A program made the translations under genes and the position numbers. Under the pieces are notes generated by a model. That model searched no databases, was not told the origin of the DNA, and saw only the letters and a list, made by a program, of their open reading frames with translations. Positions 1 to 12,007 of a stretch of DNA of 64,000 bases are shown here, piece by piece. The DNA lies in NCBI RefSeq assembly GCF_014529535.1, contig NC_050735.1, forward strand, positions 6,149,739 through 6,213,738, read 5' to 3'. Origin of the DNA: Bradysia coprophila. Taxonomy: Eukaryota > Arthropoda > Insecta > Diptera > Sciaridae. How positions within the stretch are numbered: the stretch's first letter is position 1; the number at the start of each line of letters is the position of its first letter.

Positions 1-3000
1 AAATACAATTTCGTTGGACATTGGCACGCATTGTCTTTTTATATCCCATCAAAAAAATTGCCGACAAAGTATAAACAACCGAATGCAAGTCAATGACCAA
101 ATGGGCTTTGTTTATCGAAATTGTTAAGTGCAATTCACTTGAACTGTTTTTCTTAGGGACCATTCAAAAATAACGCATGTAATTTCACTTGGAGTTGCGG
201 GAAATGGCGAATTTGTAACAAGAAAAGACTAACTTGGTCTTTACTTAAAAATAATTTGTCTAAGCCAAACAATGTGTTTTCCTTGACTTTATAGCATTCT
301 GTTACATTTTTGTCAGAGACTCTCCCCCATGTAGAACTTACGTAATCTGCGAATGGCCCCTTACCAGTTAACACATAATTCGGTTTGATTCAAAAGTTCT
401 CTTTAATCAAACAAGCGAATTTTATTCACCGAGAGATTATCACTGTCGTTACTGTTTGTTTCGACCAAAATCACGGCTAATTTCGATTAAGGTTTCATCA
501 TTAGCTTCAATTAGCAATTTGAGTAAAATGTGTTTATTAGGATTGTTCTTCCGAGAAAATGTTTTTACAAAAAAAAAGTTGCTAAATAACTTGAACATGG
601 ACAAGCCCCCAAAATCAACAGTCTGTTAAACGAAGTTGTTGATTGTGGATTGTATTTCATTAAGTCTTTTCAGAAAGACCTTCAAAGTTTGTTGGCATTG
701 TCGTCGTTTTTTAACAACAACAAAAATCAATAAATATTTTCAAACTCCTTGATCCAGTGCGATACATATTGAATTGATGGCATATTTGTTCCTAGTTTGT
801 TTGACGATCGTCTTCGGTGTATTTTTGATGATCATATTTGTTTTCCATTTTGTTTGAATCGATAAACAAATTTTTATCGAATATTTTACGACTCGGTTTT
901 ATTGGGAGACAAAACCATTCATTCGAATCATATTTGTGTTGAAAGAATTTGTGACGGTATCTTCTTTGGTGGCTGTAAACGCCTGACGACTTTTTCTGTA
1001 GTTTATTTTTGTTGGATAGGCAACGAAATTCTGAGAAGAAAAAATTGTTCTACGCATCACAGCGTGAAAATGCGCAACTGTCTCTCGTCGTTCCAAGAAT
1101 TTTCCAACTGAAATTTAATTCTGTAATTTGTCTGGTACCTCAATTTTTCACATTGTTTTTGAGGAATTGGTTGATGAAGAGAGTGCATTGAGTTCAAGAC
1201 AATTTTTTTTTTTGTCGAATGGGATCAGACAATTGGGTACAATTGGGGACGGGGAATCTGGCACACAGTGCAAAAACAACACACTTTTCTACTACATAAA
1301 GGGTGAACTCGCACACGATTTTTCGTTACCAAAATTTAGTAAAAGGAGACCGAGAAGGAGACATTAAGTTGATGACAGGGCTAGAAAAACTTTGTGTGAC
1401 CAGATTCTCCGACACCTTCGCCATTCATTCGTTCCTTGCTCAAATTCAATCTGTTCCATAAAATGTCCTATACAAAAAAGCTCTTGTAGATCACACTAAA
1501 TCTTAAATCCTAAACTTTTCTTTTTACATGGACGTTAGGATAATAATAGCACTTTTAAACAAAGGAATGGATCAACTATTATTTCTTGAACGCAATCTTT
1601 TTCGATTCAAAATCGATAACGTATCCACGTATCCTCTACAGATATTGGGTTTGTCAACCTTCTGTTCTTTTTTTAAAGCCAAATCGTATTCTGTTTTAAT
1701 ACACACGTTCAACTCATTTTTTCGCAGTGCGTAAAAAATGTAAATTATTTAATTAAACAAGTGTCTCATTGTACAAGTATTTGATGTATTGGAATGAGGA
1801 TTATATCATCCAATTTTTCTGACACTCACATTCAACGAAATAACAAGACAATATCAGACACAGAAGTTAAACGAGTTTCTTGAATTCAAAAAAAATATTA
1901 ATAACAGGTGAAAAAGCAGGAGCCATTCATAAACAACGCAAAATTAAACGGGGAAGGGGAGGTGACCCAAGCGTAACAAAATGTAATAATTATGGGAAAA
2001 TTATGAGACGTAGATGGAAACGGGTTTAAAAATGAATGTATGCGACGTACAGTGTACATTTCGTCATTTATGAATGACCCCTAAGATAAAGACTTTTTTT
2101 TACAATTAAACTCTTTTGGAATGTGTGTTGTTACAAAGTCTCAGCTCGGTTTTATTACCCAGAAATTTTATTTATCATACCGCGTCGGAATTGCAGTTTA
2201 TGAATCGCTGGCTTATGTCGGCAGTTGAGTTTGTTATTTATTGCATTACTATATTCAAAATAACTGCATGCCATTTTTGGCACGTTCTTCTAATTAATAT
2301 TTCAAGCGAATGAGCCGGTCAGGTCCATTTTAGAACATGGAACTACATCCGATCGTATGGTTTCGCTGATTGTAGATGTTTTATCGTGTTGAAAACTTTG
2401 CTGGTATTGAAAAGTAAAAAAATCATTCCGAACTCATACAGTCGATGCTTTTAAATTTGAATATTGAACTAGGCACATTGTCAATGGTTTGGACATGTGT
2501 GCGATAAGGCAAAATTGATTATTCGCGACTGGTTCACTCTTATTTCCATTTTTTTTATTCTATTTTGGACCTCGGTTTTTCCAGGTCCACGAGTAATGAC
2601 AATTATCAACTCTGAGCTCATCTAAAGAGGCAAAGAAATGTTTAAAAAAAGAAGTGATAGAAATGTGGCTAATTGGCGAAACTCTATTCTTTTACTCTCC
2701 AAAATGTTTATCATTTCCACTAATTACAATGTTAATCAAATCGACACCGTATCGAACCTGAGAGTCCATTTTAATTCTAATCAATTCTAATTCGATGCTA
2801 AATCATATATCATTAGCAAACTTGAATGATTCACTTAATTCGCACGAGAACGCAATTTATTTTGAACAATTCAGAGAGAGGAAAAAACGCTTCATACACT
2901 GTTACGTTGCATAATTGGTGCCTTTTTTTTGCTGAATTACAAATATTATACGCAAAAGCATGCTGAACATTATGCGCACAGTCTATAAAATTGAATGAAT

Positions 3001-3746
3001 ATGAGGAACAAACGCCAATTAGTCTGGTGCCAATAATTGCGGGCTTGTATCTAATAGCTACTATACTAGTCTTTTTACAATAAAAATGTTCCAGGACAAT
3101 ATGCACAACATGGTAATCGTACTTTGATACCACGAGTTCAAATAAAAAGTCTAACTTTAATGGAACAACTGTCTTTTTCCACAACAAAAACACTTGTAAC
3201 TACACAGTTGATAGTCACATTTTTCTTCAATCAAGTCAATAATAATGTTAAACTTCTCCAAAACGCACAAGTCTCATAAACGTAATTCAATTTGGATGAC
3301 CCTCAAGGATCTTGTATTTACCTTATTTTGCTCGCTGTTGTCAGTGAATTGTTACAGTGACTCGATGTTTTTCGTATTGATTTATTGAATGGCGTCGAAC
3401 ACAGACAGAGCTGAATGGGATTTTGTGAGAGATAAGTTTCATACGAAAGACTTAATCATGAATCATCATATGAGCGAGGTGGCGCTGATGCAAAAAAAAA
3501 GTAATTTTATTGGACCGATTAACAAAAAGTTGAGGGATAGTGTCGAGGGATGGGAGTCTCGCCTCATCGGATAGTAATGCGATTGTAAATTGAATATCTC
3601 AAGCTACAATAGCAGATTATGTCCTTGTTTGGAATTTTTTTATTTTGCCAAGTTTGGCGTTTGCAGCTCGAGCTCGAAGGCGAGGGATGCGGCCACACAA
3701 GGAAAAATGCAAAGTTCCACACAATTTCGCAAGTTATTTTACTATT

Positions 3747-3865
3747 GGGAAATGAGTTTTAACGCTCATGTCAGTGAAGTAATGAAGTAATGAAACCTTT
3801 ACTCGCTAAGCCTCCGGGAAATGAGTCAAATGAGTCATTGACATGAGCGTTAAAACACATTTCCC
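3747..3865. repeat. Short inverted repeat (foldback)
   Basis: Arms of about 30 bp (3747-3776 and 3837-3865) are near-perfect reverse complements, separated by about 60 bp. This is typical of a small non-autonomous foldback element. No clear target duplication was seen. Confidence 0.6.
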
Positions 3866-3896
3866 GGGGATTTTGTGAGTAATAGTATATTACTTC

Positions 3897-3995
3897 CGAG
3901 GTTCCAAGTTGTGTATTTGATAAGTGGAGTGTTACAGACCGACCCGAAGGGGAGGGCTGTATTCCCTACTTGTCAAATAACAACTTGGAACCTCG
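3897..3995. repeat. Short inverted repeat (MITE-like)
   Basis: Arms of about 28 bp (3897-3925 and 3968-3995) pair as an imperfect hairpin with a GC-richer loop. It lies just 3' of another hairpin, so two elements may have inserted next to each other. Confidence 0.6.
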
Positions 3996-4652
3996 TAAAT
4001 GAAAATGAAACATGCCGTAACACGTAAAATAACTTACATAGCTGTTTGAAATTCTGTTATTTCTCTTATGTGGTTGCATCCATCGACTTCGGCTCGAGCT
4101 GCAAGCGCCACACTTGTCAAAATAAACAGTTCCGAACAAGGACGCAAATCTACAATTACTAACGTCTCAGTTAAAACTGGCACCAAAATCTCATTACATA
4201 ACACCAGTGCATCAGATCTTTCCATTAATTTTTTTCCCAATGTTCTGACAATCAGCATGAGTTTCGTTTCTGTATTTGAGATTTTTTTTTTTGCTAATCA
4301 CCATCAACCGCATTAATTACGACACCTACGTTGAATCTATTCATAAAATTAATGCATCTCTGTGTATGGCAGCAGTAACACACATACGACATATATTTCG
4401 CATTCGTTCATGATTGATACGATGATGCGATTTTAAGCATTTCATTGCGATACAATTGTGATGCATTATAATACCTACACGGTGTGTGTTGAATGACTTT
4501 GTTAGTACGATATCAGACTTTGAAGCGATACGTCTGCATTTGTTCGCTCTCAGTAATTCTAAGCGATAATTTAAGCATTTTCCAACTTTTTGTTTTATTT
4601 CAATCACAACAACGAAAAATCTGAACAAACTATTCTCGCATTGTTCCAACAG

Positions 4653-7462
4653 ATGGTTCCATGGCAACATATCTGGCAAAGAAGCCGAAAAATTAATCCT
4701 AGAACGCGGCCGAAATGGATCATTTCTAGTTCGTGAATCGCAAAGTAAACCCGGTGATTTCGTTCTATCCGTTCGCACTGACGACGACAAAGTTACACAC
4801 GTCATGATCCGCTGGCAGGATAGTAAATACGATGTGGGCGTCGGCGAGAAATTTACCACCCTATGCGAATTGATCGAGCATTATAAGCGCAATCCGATGA
4901 TTGAGACATGCGGTACCGTAGTGCGTCTGAACGAAGCATTCAGTGCTACGCAAATGACGGCAGCTGGTATCAACGGTCGTGTGGAACAGCTTCAGAAAGA
5001 GAACGGTGGTCAGGGCTATGGACAGGTAAATGATTAATGAAATGCCAAAATACAATAAATTCAAGGTGAAATTTGCGTGTTGCACAATCATCATGTCTTT
5101 ACACAATGTGTGTGCGCGCGCTCATTAATGCATTGACATATCGTCTTGATTTAAAATTCAATGTCAATGCTCACCACATTCGTGTGGAATACACATTATT
5201 CAATTCAGTCATTAAAATTGTTTTCGTCGTTGCACTGAATGCACAGTAACGGAACTGCATCGTAGAAATTCCTTAGTTTATATTTCGTATTCAAGGAATC
5301 TTCTTAAAAATTTCAATTTATCAGTCTTCCGACAATCGAACCTCAATGGTATGACTCAACAATGTTAACAGTTTGTTGTATAATGAGTGCAACAACTAGC
5401 AAATTTTCAATTGCAATTACCCACTAATTCGAGCTGAGTCACATGAATATATTGGATTGTTTGAAGGCATAGCAATTTTGTGGCATCGAACACGATTTCG
5501 TAAAGTTACCACCTTTTAGATTTTTCGGAGACAAGTACAAGATTTAAATTTTGCGCCACTCATGTTTGTGATCTAAATATTCATTTTGGTCCACAAATGC
5601 AAGGTAAATATACATACTGAAGGTAACGCAAATCCTCAGGGAATAGCAAGAAATACGGACCCCAATATTCCGGGTGAATATAAGATTTGTTATATTGCAT
5701 CCGTGACGTTTGGTGTGATAATGTTGGTGGAAGTGTGTTGTTTAGTATTGAGTTTTGGCATGTGTTGCAACCTAATAAAGTGAATATGACTTGTGTCCAA
5801 CATTATAAAAACAATATTCACCCGAAAGTAGGAGTCCGTGTGTTCTTGCAGATTTGCGTTACCTTCAGTGTTTATATACTTTGCACAAATGTACGTACAT
5901 GTCGTAGTTGACTAAAAAACCGTTTTTTGTGACCCCAGGGCCAATTCATTGGGCACTTGCGCAAAGTGTCCATATGGAACAGGCGGCACTGAGTTCTGTT
6001 CTTAGTCCGTCTCTTTTTTATCGTTCATTAATCGTTGAATTGTAGCTCATTCTTTTAACAAATTTCTGTCATTTATCACCTCCGCTAAAATTCAATCAAT
6101 TTTCCTACAGAACGGCTTTTGGAAAGAATTCGAAACTCTGCAACAACGTGAGTACCGCAACACATTCTCCCGTCGTGAAGGACAAAAAATGGAGAATCGA
6201 TATAAAAATCGCTACAAAAATATACTACCGAGTGAGTAGCACTATAGTCCCCATCATCCCTGCAAACAAATAATTTTCGTAATTTTCCAAATTCTACAGT
6301 TGATCACACACGGGTCAAATTGAAGGACGTCGACACAACCGTACCCGGTTCCGAGTACATAAATGCAAATTACATTCGTCAAGCAATCGATACCGAACAG
6401 TGTGATCGAACATCCTCGGTCGAAAACATTTCCATTCAGTCGTGCTCTGGCTGTACAGCCACTCAGCAACAAAAATTATGCCAAAATTGTAAAATGTTAA
6501 ACAAAACCTGTGTCCAATGTGCCATGAAAGCAGCAACATCACCGTCTACCGCCTGCCATAAATGCGACAAGGTGAAGCGATCCGATTCGACCATATCGAC
6601 CCGATTGATCATCAATTTGTCCGACAACAAAGAGGAAAACAGTGCGCCAAAGAAATATATTGCAACGCAGGGATGTTTGCTGAATACGATAGCCGATTTT
6701 TGGAACATGATCTGGCAGGAGAATACGCGTGTGATTGTAATGACTACCAAAGAGCTGGAACGCGGCAAAGAAAAGTGTGCGAAATACTGGCCGGATGAGG
6801 GCGAAACAAGTGAATGGGGTTCAGCGACACTGACCTGTTTGAATGAAAGTTCGACCGATGATTATACGTTGCGTGAATTTTCATTCTCCTGGAAGAGTAT
6901 GGAAGAACGACGCATCTATCAGTACCACTTTACTGCGTGGCCCGATCACGGTGTTCCCGGTGATCCAGGTATGTTCACATGAATTTTATTGAATGATTTT
7001 TCGACAACTCTAATCGATAATTTTGATTTATAGGATGTGTGCTGAATTTCCTGCACGACGTCAATGCTAGACAGGTCGAAGTTTCGGTCAACGGCGTAAC
7101 ACCGGTACGACAATCAATTTTCGGTCAATTGATCTTTCTCATTGATTTCGTGTTTCGTTTATCATTAGGGACCGATATGCGTTCACTGTTCCGCTGGCAT
7201 TGGACGAACTGGCACGTTCATTGTCATCGACATACTAATCGATCAAATAATCCGTAACGGGCTGAACACCGAAATCGATATTCAGCGTACCATACAAATG
7301 GTGCGATCACAACGATGCGGCATGGTGCAAACAGAAGCCCAGTATAAGTTCGTGTACTATGCGATCCAGCACTACATTCAAACATTGTTCCCAGTTAAGA
7401 CAGCCGAGCAGCACTGTAACGACTACTCTACCATGAAACATGTCGAAGAAATATATGTTTGA
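4653..7462 (+). CDS. csw: Corkscrew / SHP2-type non-receptor tyrosine phosphatase, 3' exons
   Basis: Five exons are visible: 4653-5025, 6111-6231, 6300-6968, 7034-7104 and 7169-7462 (stop TGA). The phases join cleanly. The first carries a complete C-terminal SH2 domain (WFHG start, FLVRES motif with the phosphotyrosine-binding arginine). The linker and PTP domain follow, with [11 protein letters not shown] and the catalytic loop [10 protein letters not shown] (cysteine nucleophile and arginine), then the [10 protein letters not shown] motif. The family relays receptor tyrosine kinase signals (Torso, EGFR, Sevenless) to Ras/MAPK in the cytoplasm. As in Drosophila csw, the PTP domain holds a Cys/Ser-rich insert, here about 6380-6650 with four CxxC pairs. 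The N-terminal SH2 and start codon are outside the window. A polyadenylation signal AATAAA lies at 7559-7564. The gene converges on the LRR gene to its right. Confidence 0.95.
5605..5882. repeat. MITE-like element, copy 1, in a corkscrew intron
   Basis: Terminal inverted repeats of about 25-30 bp, containing ACTGAAGGTAACGCAAATC, bound a unit of roughly 278 bp. A shorter relative with the same ends lies at 58789-59003, which shows a dispersed family. It sits wholly inside the 5026-6110 intron. Confidence 0.65.
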
Positions 7463-7716
7463 GTATCGGTGTGTGTCGAGGTCTACGTAAATTCGTGCTG
7501 TTGATCGGTTTAGACTTTTTTGTATTCCGTTTTGTTATAAGTTGTTTGTTCATCACAAAATAAATGTTGGAACCTTGATCCTATGCGTAGTTAGTTCTCA
7601 CCGCTTTGGAAGTCGTTGATGGATCACTTGTCGGTATGACTAAGAAAAACACCAACAAATCTACTTCGATGAAAACGAAATTTTATTTAAAATTTGAACC
7701 GCAGTATCAATGATTC

Positions 7717-8620
7717 CTACATCTGGTCGCGCTGTTCAATTTGCATCTCAAGTCCTTCAATTATCGCTTCCAGTGAAGTCATTCTCAATTCCAGATAGTA
7801 CATTTTGTCTTCAAACTGCTGATTCTTCTGCTGCAGACTCTGTACTTGGTCCTTCACATTCGTTAGTAAGTTGGGGCGACTCTCGAGACTGTTCTCAATG
7901 TGCAGTATCGTCGGTGGACACTTGACTGCCAAGAGAAATTTCAATAAACTGATTCTGTCCGGAGTCGATGCCATGTCACTAATGCACGGATTGCTGTAGA
8001 ATCGGATCTCAGCAGAGTATGGCAAGACAAAATCGTGTCCGACGTACATAATTCGGTTGAATTCAAAGTTAATGTAAGACATAGATGTTAAGCCAGCGAA
8101 TAAGTTGCTGTCAAGTGAAGTGAGATGATTGTTCCACATGCTGAGAAATCGTAGATCGGGAAAAGGATTCAAATGGCTGTTGTTGATGTGGGAAATCATA
8201 TTTTCACCGAAATGTAGCGCCTTTATGTTTGGAAAGAAATTTTCGACATTCACCGGAAATGTGGTCATACTCTTACTGTTCATACGTAAGGCTAGAACGT
8301 TACCATTGTTTTTTCCACTCATATGACCTGCGACACTGTACATTTGTGTCACTTTAGCACCTTCATTGATTGTAATACGACCGGTACAAGTGTAAATACT
8401 GCCGATTGTGTCAAATGGGTACATTTCAAAGTCGCAATTAAGCGTGGTAGTACTGGAATAACTGCATTGTGTGGTAAATATAAGCACTGCAATGATCAGG
8501 CGAATCCTGTGCAAGAAGTCAAATTTAAAAATTTTGAACTTGAATTTCAAATTGGTGCTCTTACATTGTCACTTTTGTGTTGCGATATAGAACTGAAATA
8601 TCGGAATTTTTCCATTTCAT
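7717..8620 (-). CDS. Secreted leucine-rich-repeat protein with C-terminal coiled coil
   Basis: Two exons: a 5' exon ending at 8565 and the main exon 8506-7717, joined over a 58-nt intron (GTAAG donor, CACAG acceptor). Splicing creates an ATG (AT|G) that opens a classic signal peptide, MIRLIIAVLIFTTQCSYS. An in-frame ATG 18 codons upstream (8620) is the alternative start. The mature part has a Cys cap (LNCDF), roughly five LRRs between residues about 60 and 170 (for example LRFLSMWNNHLTSLDSNLF), a Cys pair in the C-cap, and a final helix rich in Q/E/L predicted to be a coiled coil. LRR plus Cys plus coiled coil recalls mosquito LRIM/APL1 proteins, but many dipteran secreted LRR proteins look alike, so immunity is only a guess. 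A polyadenylation signal lies at about 7682-7687. Convergent with corkscrew, 254 bp apart. Confidence 0.8.
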
Positions 8621-8888
8621 TATCAAGTTTCATCGCAAGGAAGTTAATCTGAAAATCTTCCAAAGATAACCCGAACAACAATTGCAAAGACGGCCTGTAG
8701 CGATTGCGAAAGACTCGCAAGAGTAAAATGTAGCCGCTTTTTCTGGGATTCAAGGTTTCCGTCGTCAAAGTTTCGGAACGAGTCAAGCCGAGGAACTTAG
8801 ACACTTTTCTTAGAAAACGTATGCTACCAAGCCGAGAGTCTATATTTATTAGCTGAGCTTTTTTAGGTCTTGTTCGGTCTAGCAAGAA

Positions 8889-10494
8889 AATCTAGCTAAC
8901 GCAGCGTTGAATCGCTCCCATTCACGACATTTACGACGGCGTTAATTCAGGTCAAAATGCTGTAGTAGTGAACGTAATAAAAGTGAAATCTCTAAACAGG
9001 TCAATTTCAGGTTCAATCTGATAGTTAGTTAGTTTGAAAATACATTTACTATTGTAGCACTATCAGTGGTGCCGACTTCCATAGGTCAGTAGTTTCGAGT
9101 GCTACACCGAAGCTTTGGTCGCCATAGCAAAAATTAGAAAAATCCGAAGGCAAAAAAGTGGCAAATTCTAGGACTTGTCACATCTGAATTTGGAGGAGGT
9201 CGGCGCCACTGAGCACTATAACACTATTTTACTAAAAACGTGCAACGACAATACTTCGGTTCACTACAAATCACACTAAATTCGATATGTAGCCAAGGTG
9301 TCTCTGAGAGACGATTGAATTATTTTTTCGTGACCTGAATTTGGTCTGTTCCCAGCAGAGAATAGCTGGGTTATCCGAAAAACCGGAAAACTTCGTAAGA
9401 CCAAACCGAACCGAAAACTCCGGGTAAAACAATATGAAATGAAGGCAGACTCGTCAAAATTGATTGATTTGATTATAAACTCACCGAAAATAAGTAGACG
9501 GAGCAATTGTATTCGGATAACCGGCTCATCTCTGGTTCCCAGCCTTCCCTTTTTATACACTCAAATGTAATGAAGTTCTGGAATATCGCACGACCCGGTC
9601 AAAAAACTTGAATTTTTTATGCCAATTGTTCGAGTAACTAACAGGTTTGCCCTGATTATGGCTTCCGGGTAATTTAGGTCAGATTAAATTAGATCAAGTC
9701 AAAACAAGTTCAGGTTCTGTTGGAATCACTTAAAATACCCATAGCTGGACAAGCTCATGTAAAACGACCTAATATTCCTAGCTTCAATTTTATGTCCTTC
9801 ACCAATTCTAGCAATGCCCAGGACTTCAGTTTATAAGTGTACAAAATTTAGCACCATCCTTGAACCGAGACTGAAGCCCCGTTTCCAAATTTTTTCTTTC
9901 GCTTTACCATTAGATTTCCGGTTTTATTTTTAAACTCTAACAATGAAGAATGTTATTTCAAAAACAAGATTTCTTATCGTATTCGCAATTTTTATCTTAG
10001 ATTTATCAACGAATATTAACGTCAGGCGTCACAATTGCCAATTACTAATTCAAAAATTCTTTGAATTTGTATGGCTAACTGGCTAACACTAATTGCGATA
10101 ATGTGTCAGTTTCTAACACCAGAAGCGATTACCGATTTGATCGATTTTGCTTTATTCATTCGACTATTGAGTTGGATATATTAGAGGAAAATCAATATGT
10201 TGTCTACCTTCCACTGTTATTGTAACAGTGACATCGACACCACCGTGTAGCCCACTCAATCGTGAAATTGCCTTGCGAATTTTCATTCATTTTAGCGAAA
10301 ATCTTTTAAACATATTTGTACGAATATATGCCCTGACTGCCATGCCACATTCTACATTAAAAAAAAAAACATTTTCATCCCGATGGGCCGGCCGGCAGCA
10401 TTTAGATATGGATTGTGGCCGATTTGAAAATTTTTGTAAGGGCCCTAAGGCCTCATAAGAGTTAATGAATTACAGCTTCGAGTCCCACTTTTCT
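8889..10494. other. Intergenic, no gene recognised
   Basis: Between the divergent end of the LRR gene and the 3' end of the RTN4IP1-like gene I see only short frames without domain signals. It holds a small inverted repeat at 9055-9222 and an A-run. Nothing else is supported. Confidence 0.5.
9055..9222. repeat. Small foldback / MITE-like element
   Basis: Ends of about 25 bp are inverted copies (GCACTATCAGTGGTGCCGAC at 9057 against its reverse complement ending about 9219, with a few mismatches). Total about 168 bp. No convincing target duplication. Confidence 0.55.
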
Positions 10495-12007
10495 TTATTT
10501 AATTTTCACAATAACTTTTCCTCTCAAATGGCCCTTGACCACCTTTTGGTAAGCCAATTTCATGTCTTTAAACTCATAAACGGTATCAACGATCGGTTTC
10601 AGTTTCCCGCCTTCAGCCAATTTGGTTAGATACTCAATGCCTTGTGGTGCTGGCGTAAATATACCCCACATAATGAAACCTTTATGTCTCGACAGGGTTG
10701 CCAAATTGTTGTTCAACAATGTATTCAAACTCTCCAACGATCCCAGTACGACTCCATTCGAATCAATGTTTCGCAGTAACGGCGGAAACAGTGTTATGTA
10801 TTCAGTAAATTGCCATGGTACTTTTGTCGCATACTCTGCTCCTAGACCAGCACTGTCAAGGATGATGTCAAATGATAAGCCACGAAATTGTTCGGTATAG
10901 TTTGCCTGTGTATAATCGATTATATTGTCTGCGCCGAGACGACGAACTAATGGCATTGCGCTTGTACTACAAGTGGCTGTTACATTGACATTTTCAGCTT
11001 TCATCATTTGAACAGCTATTGTCCCAACGCCACCTGATGCTCCTAAAATGCAGACCGACTTTCCTTTACCACCACCTTGGATTGAAGAAACTGAGTATGT
11101 TTACGCTTCTTAAACGAATGAATCAAATTACCTTCGGCAGTTGTTGCACCTTTTAGACCACCAAGCAATCCCCAAATGTAAAAACTCGACCATGCCGTTA
11201 AGCCTGCATACAACAGTCCTCCTGCTTCAATGTCTGATAATTGTTCTGGTTTGTGTCTCAACTAAAAATTTCTTTAAATTAGATGGCCATCCGATATAGC
11301 CGACTCGTTCTTACCAATATCTGATCAACTACGACAAATTCTGCATGACATCCTCCTTGTTGCGGTAACGTTACTCCGTATACTTTGTCGTCGATGTTAA
11401 TATCGTTGCTGACACCTTTTCCTTTGCCTTTTACGACACCGTAAAACTCCAGTCCGAGGGTAAGAGGAAATTCGGTATTTTGCATCTTCCAACGTAACAG
11501 ATTCAAGAGCTTACTACCGTAGCCATCTGATTCGAGGATAGAAGACATTATTCCATTGAAAGATAACAAATGGAATGAGAAACATACCCATCATCATAAC
11601 ATCAAGTGGGTTGACAGAACTTGTATGCACTTCCACAAGGACATCAGTTGGGGAGTTTATTTTTGGAATGGGTATTTCGTTGCTGAATTTAAGGGTTGCT
11701 ATCCCCCTGTATTTATGAATTTGCCAACCACTCATTTTACCTCTTACTAAACTTGATTCCTCTTGAGACGAGTCATCTCCTGTAATTGTTCGGAAAACAT
11801 TTGGTCACAAACTTTAAGTTAAAGAAATTGCGGCAACAGCTTATATCAACCGGATTTCGCAATTAAATTGCGTGAAAAACAATGAAAATATTATTCACTG
11901 CTAGCAACTAATTATACAAATATTTGATTCATCTCAATAAACTGACCGTACGAAGCAACCTCCAACAAAGCCGTAACCATAAAAATTATAAAACTGATCC
12001 GCCTCAT
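10495..12007 (-). CDS. Rtn4ip1: RTN4IP1-like MDR oxidoreductase (zinc-free alcohol dehydrogenase family)
   Basis: Five exons (12007-11947, 11779-11588, 11526-11315, 11261-11132, 11075-10495) give 391 codons plus stop, close to the usual size of about 395 residues. Motifs: SSVNPLDVMM and EFPLTLGLEFYGVVKG in the GroES-like half, and a Rossmann nucleotide-binding loop ILGASGGVGTIAVQ, then RRLGADNIIDYTQ, in the second half. Zinc-ligand residues of classical alcohol dehydrogenases are absent, as expected for quinone-reductase-like MDR enzymes that use NADPH. RTN4IP1/OPA10 is mitochondrial and linked to coenzyme Q synthesis. Here the N-terminus MRRISFIIFMVTALLEVASY is strongly hydrophobic, so ER or membrane targeting is also possible. 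AATAAA overlaps the stop region. Human RTN4IP1 is the family model; one-to-one orthology is inferred. Confidence 0.85.

Larger units (their letters stand above)
1..4652. other. No gene recognised; probable corkscrew intron or intergenic DNA
   Basis: This AT-rich stretch has only short open frames with no recognisable domain. It ends at a good acceptor (polypyrimidine tract then CAG at 4650-4652) that opens the first recognisable corkscrew exon, so at least its right part should be intron. The N-terminal SH2 exon expected for a SHP2-type phosphatase was not found here and presumably lies left of the window. The only structure seen is the pair of small hairpins at 3747-3995, listed separately. 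Confidence 0.5.

Noticed and set aside
2831-3193. 120-codon minus-strand frame
   Set aside because: No domain, no splice context and composition like surrounding non-coding DNA; probably chance.
4341-4859. 172-codon minus-strand frame
   Set aside because: Antisense shadow of the corkscrew SH2 exon.
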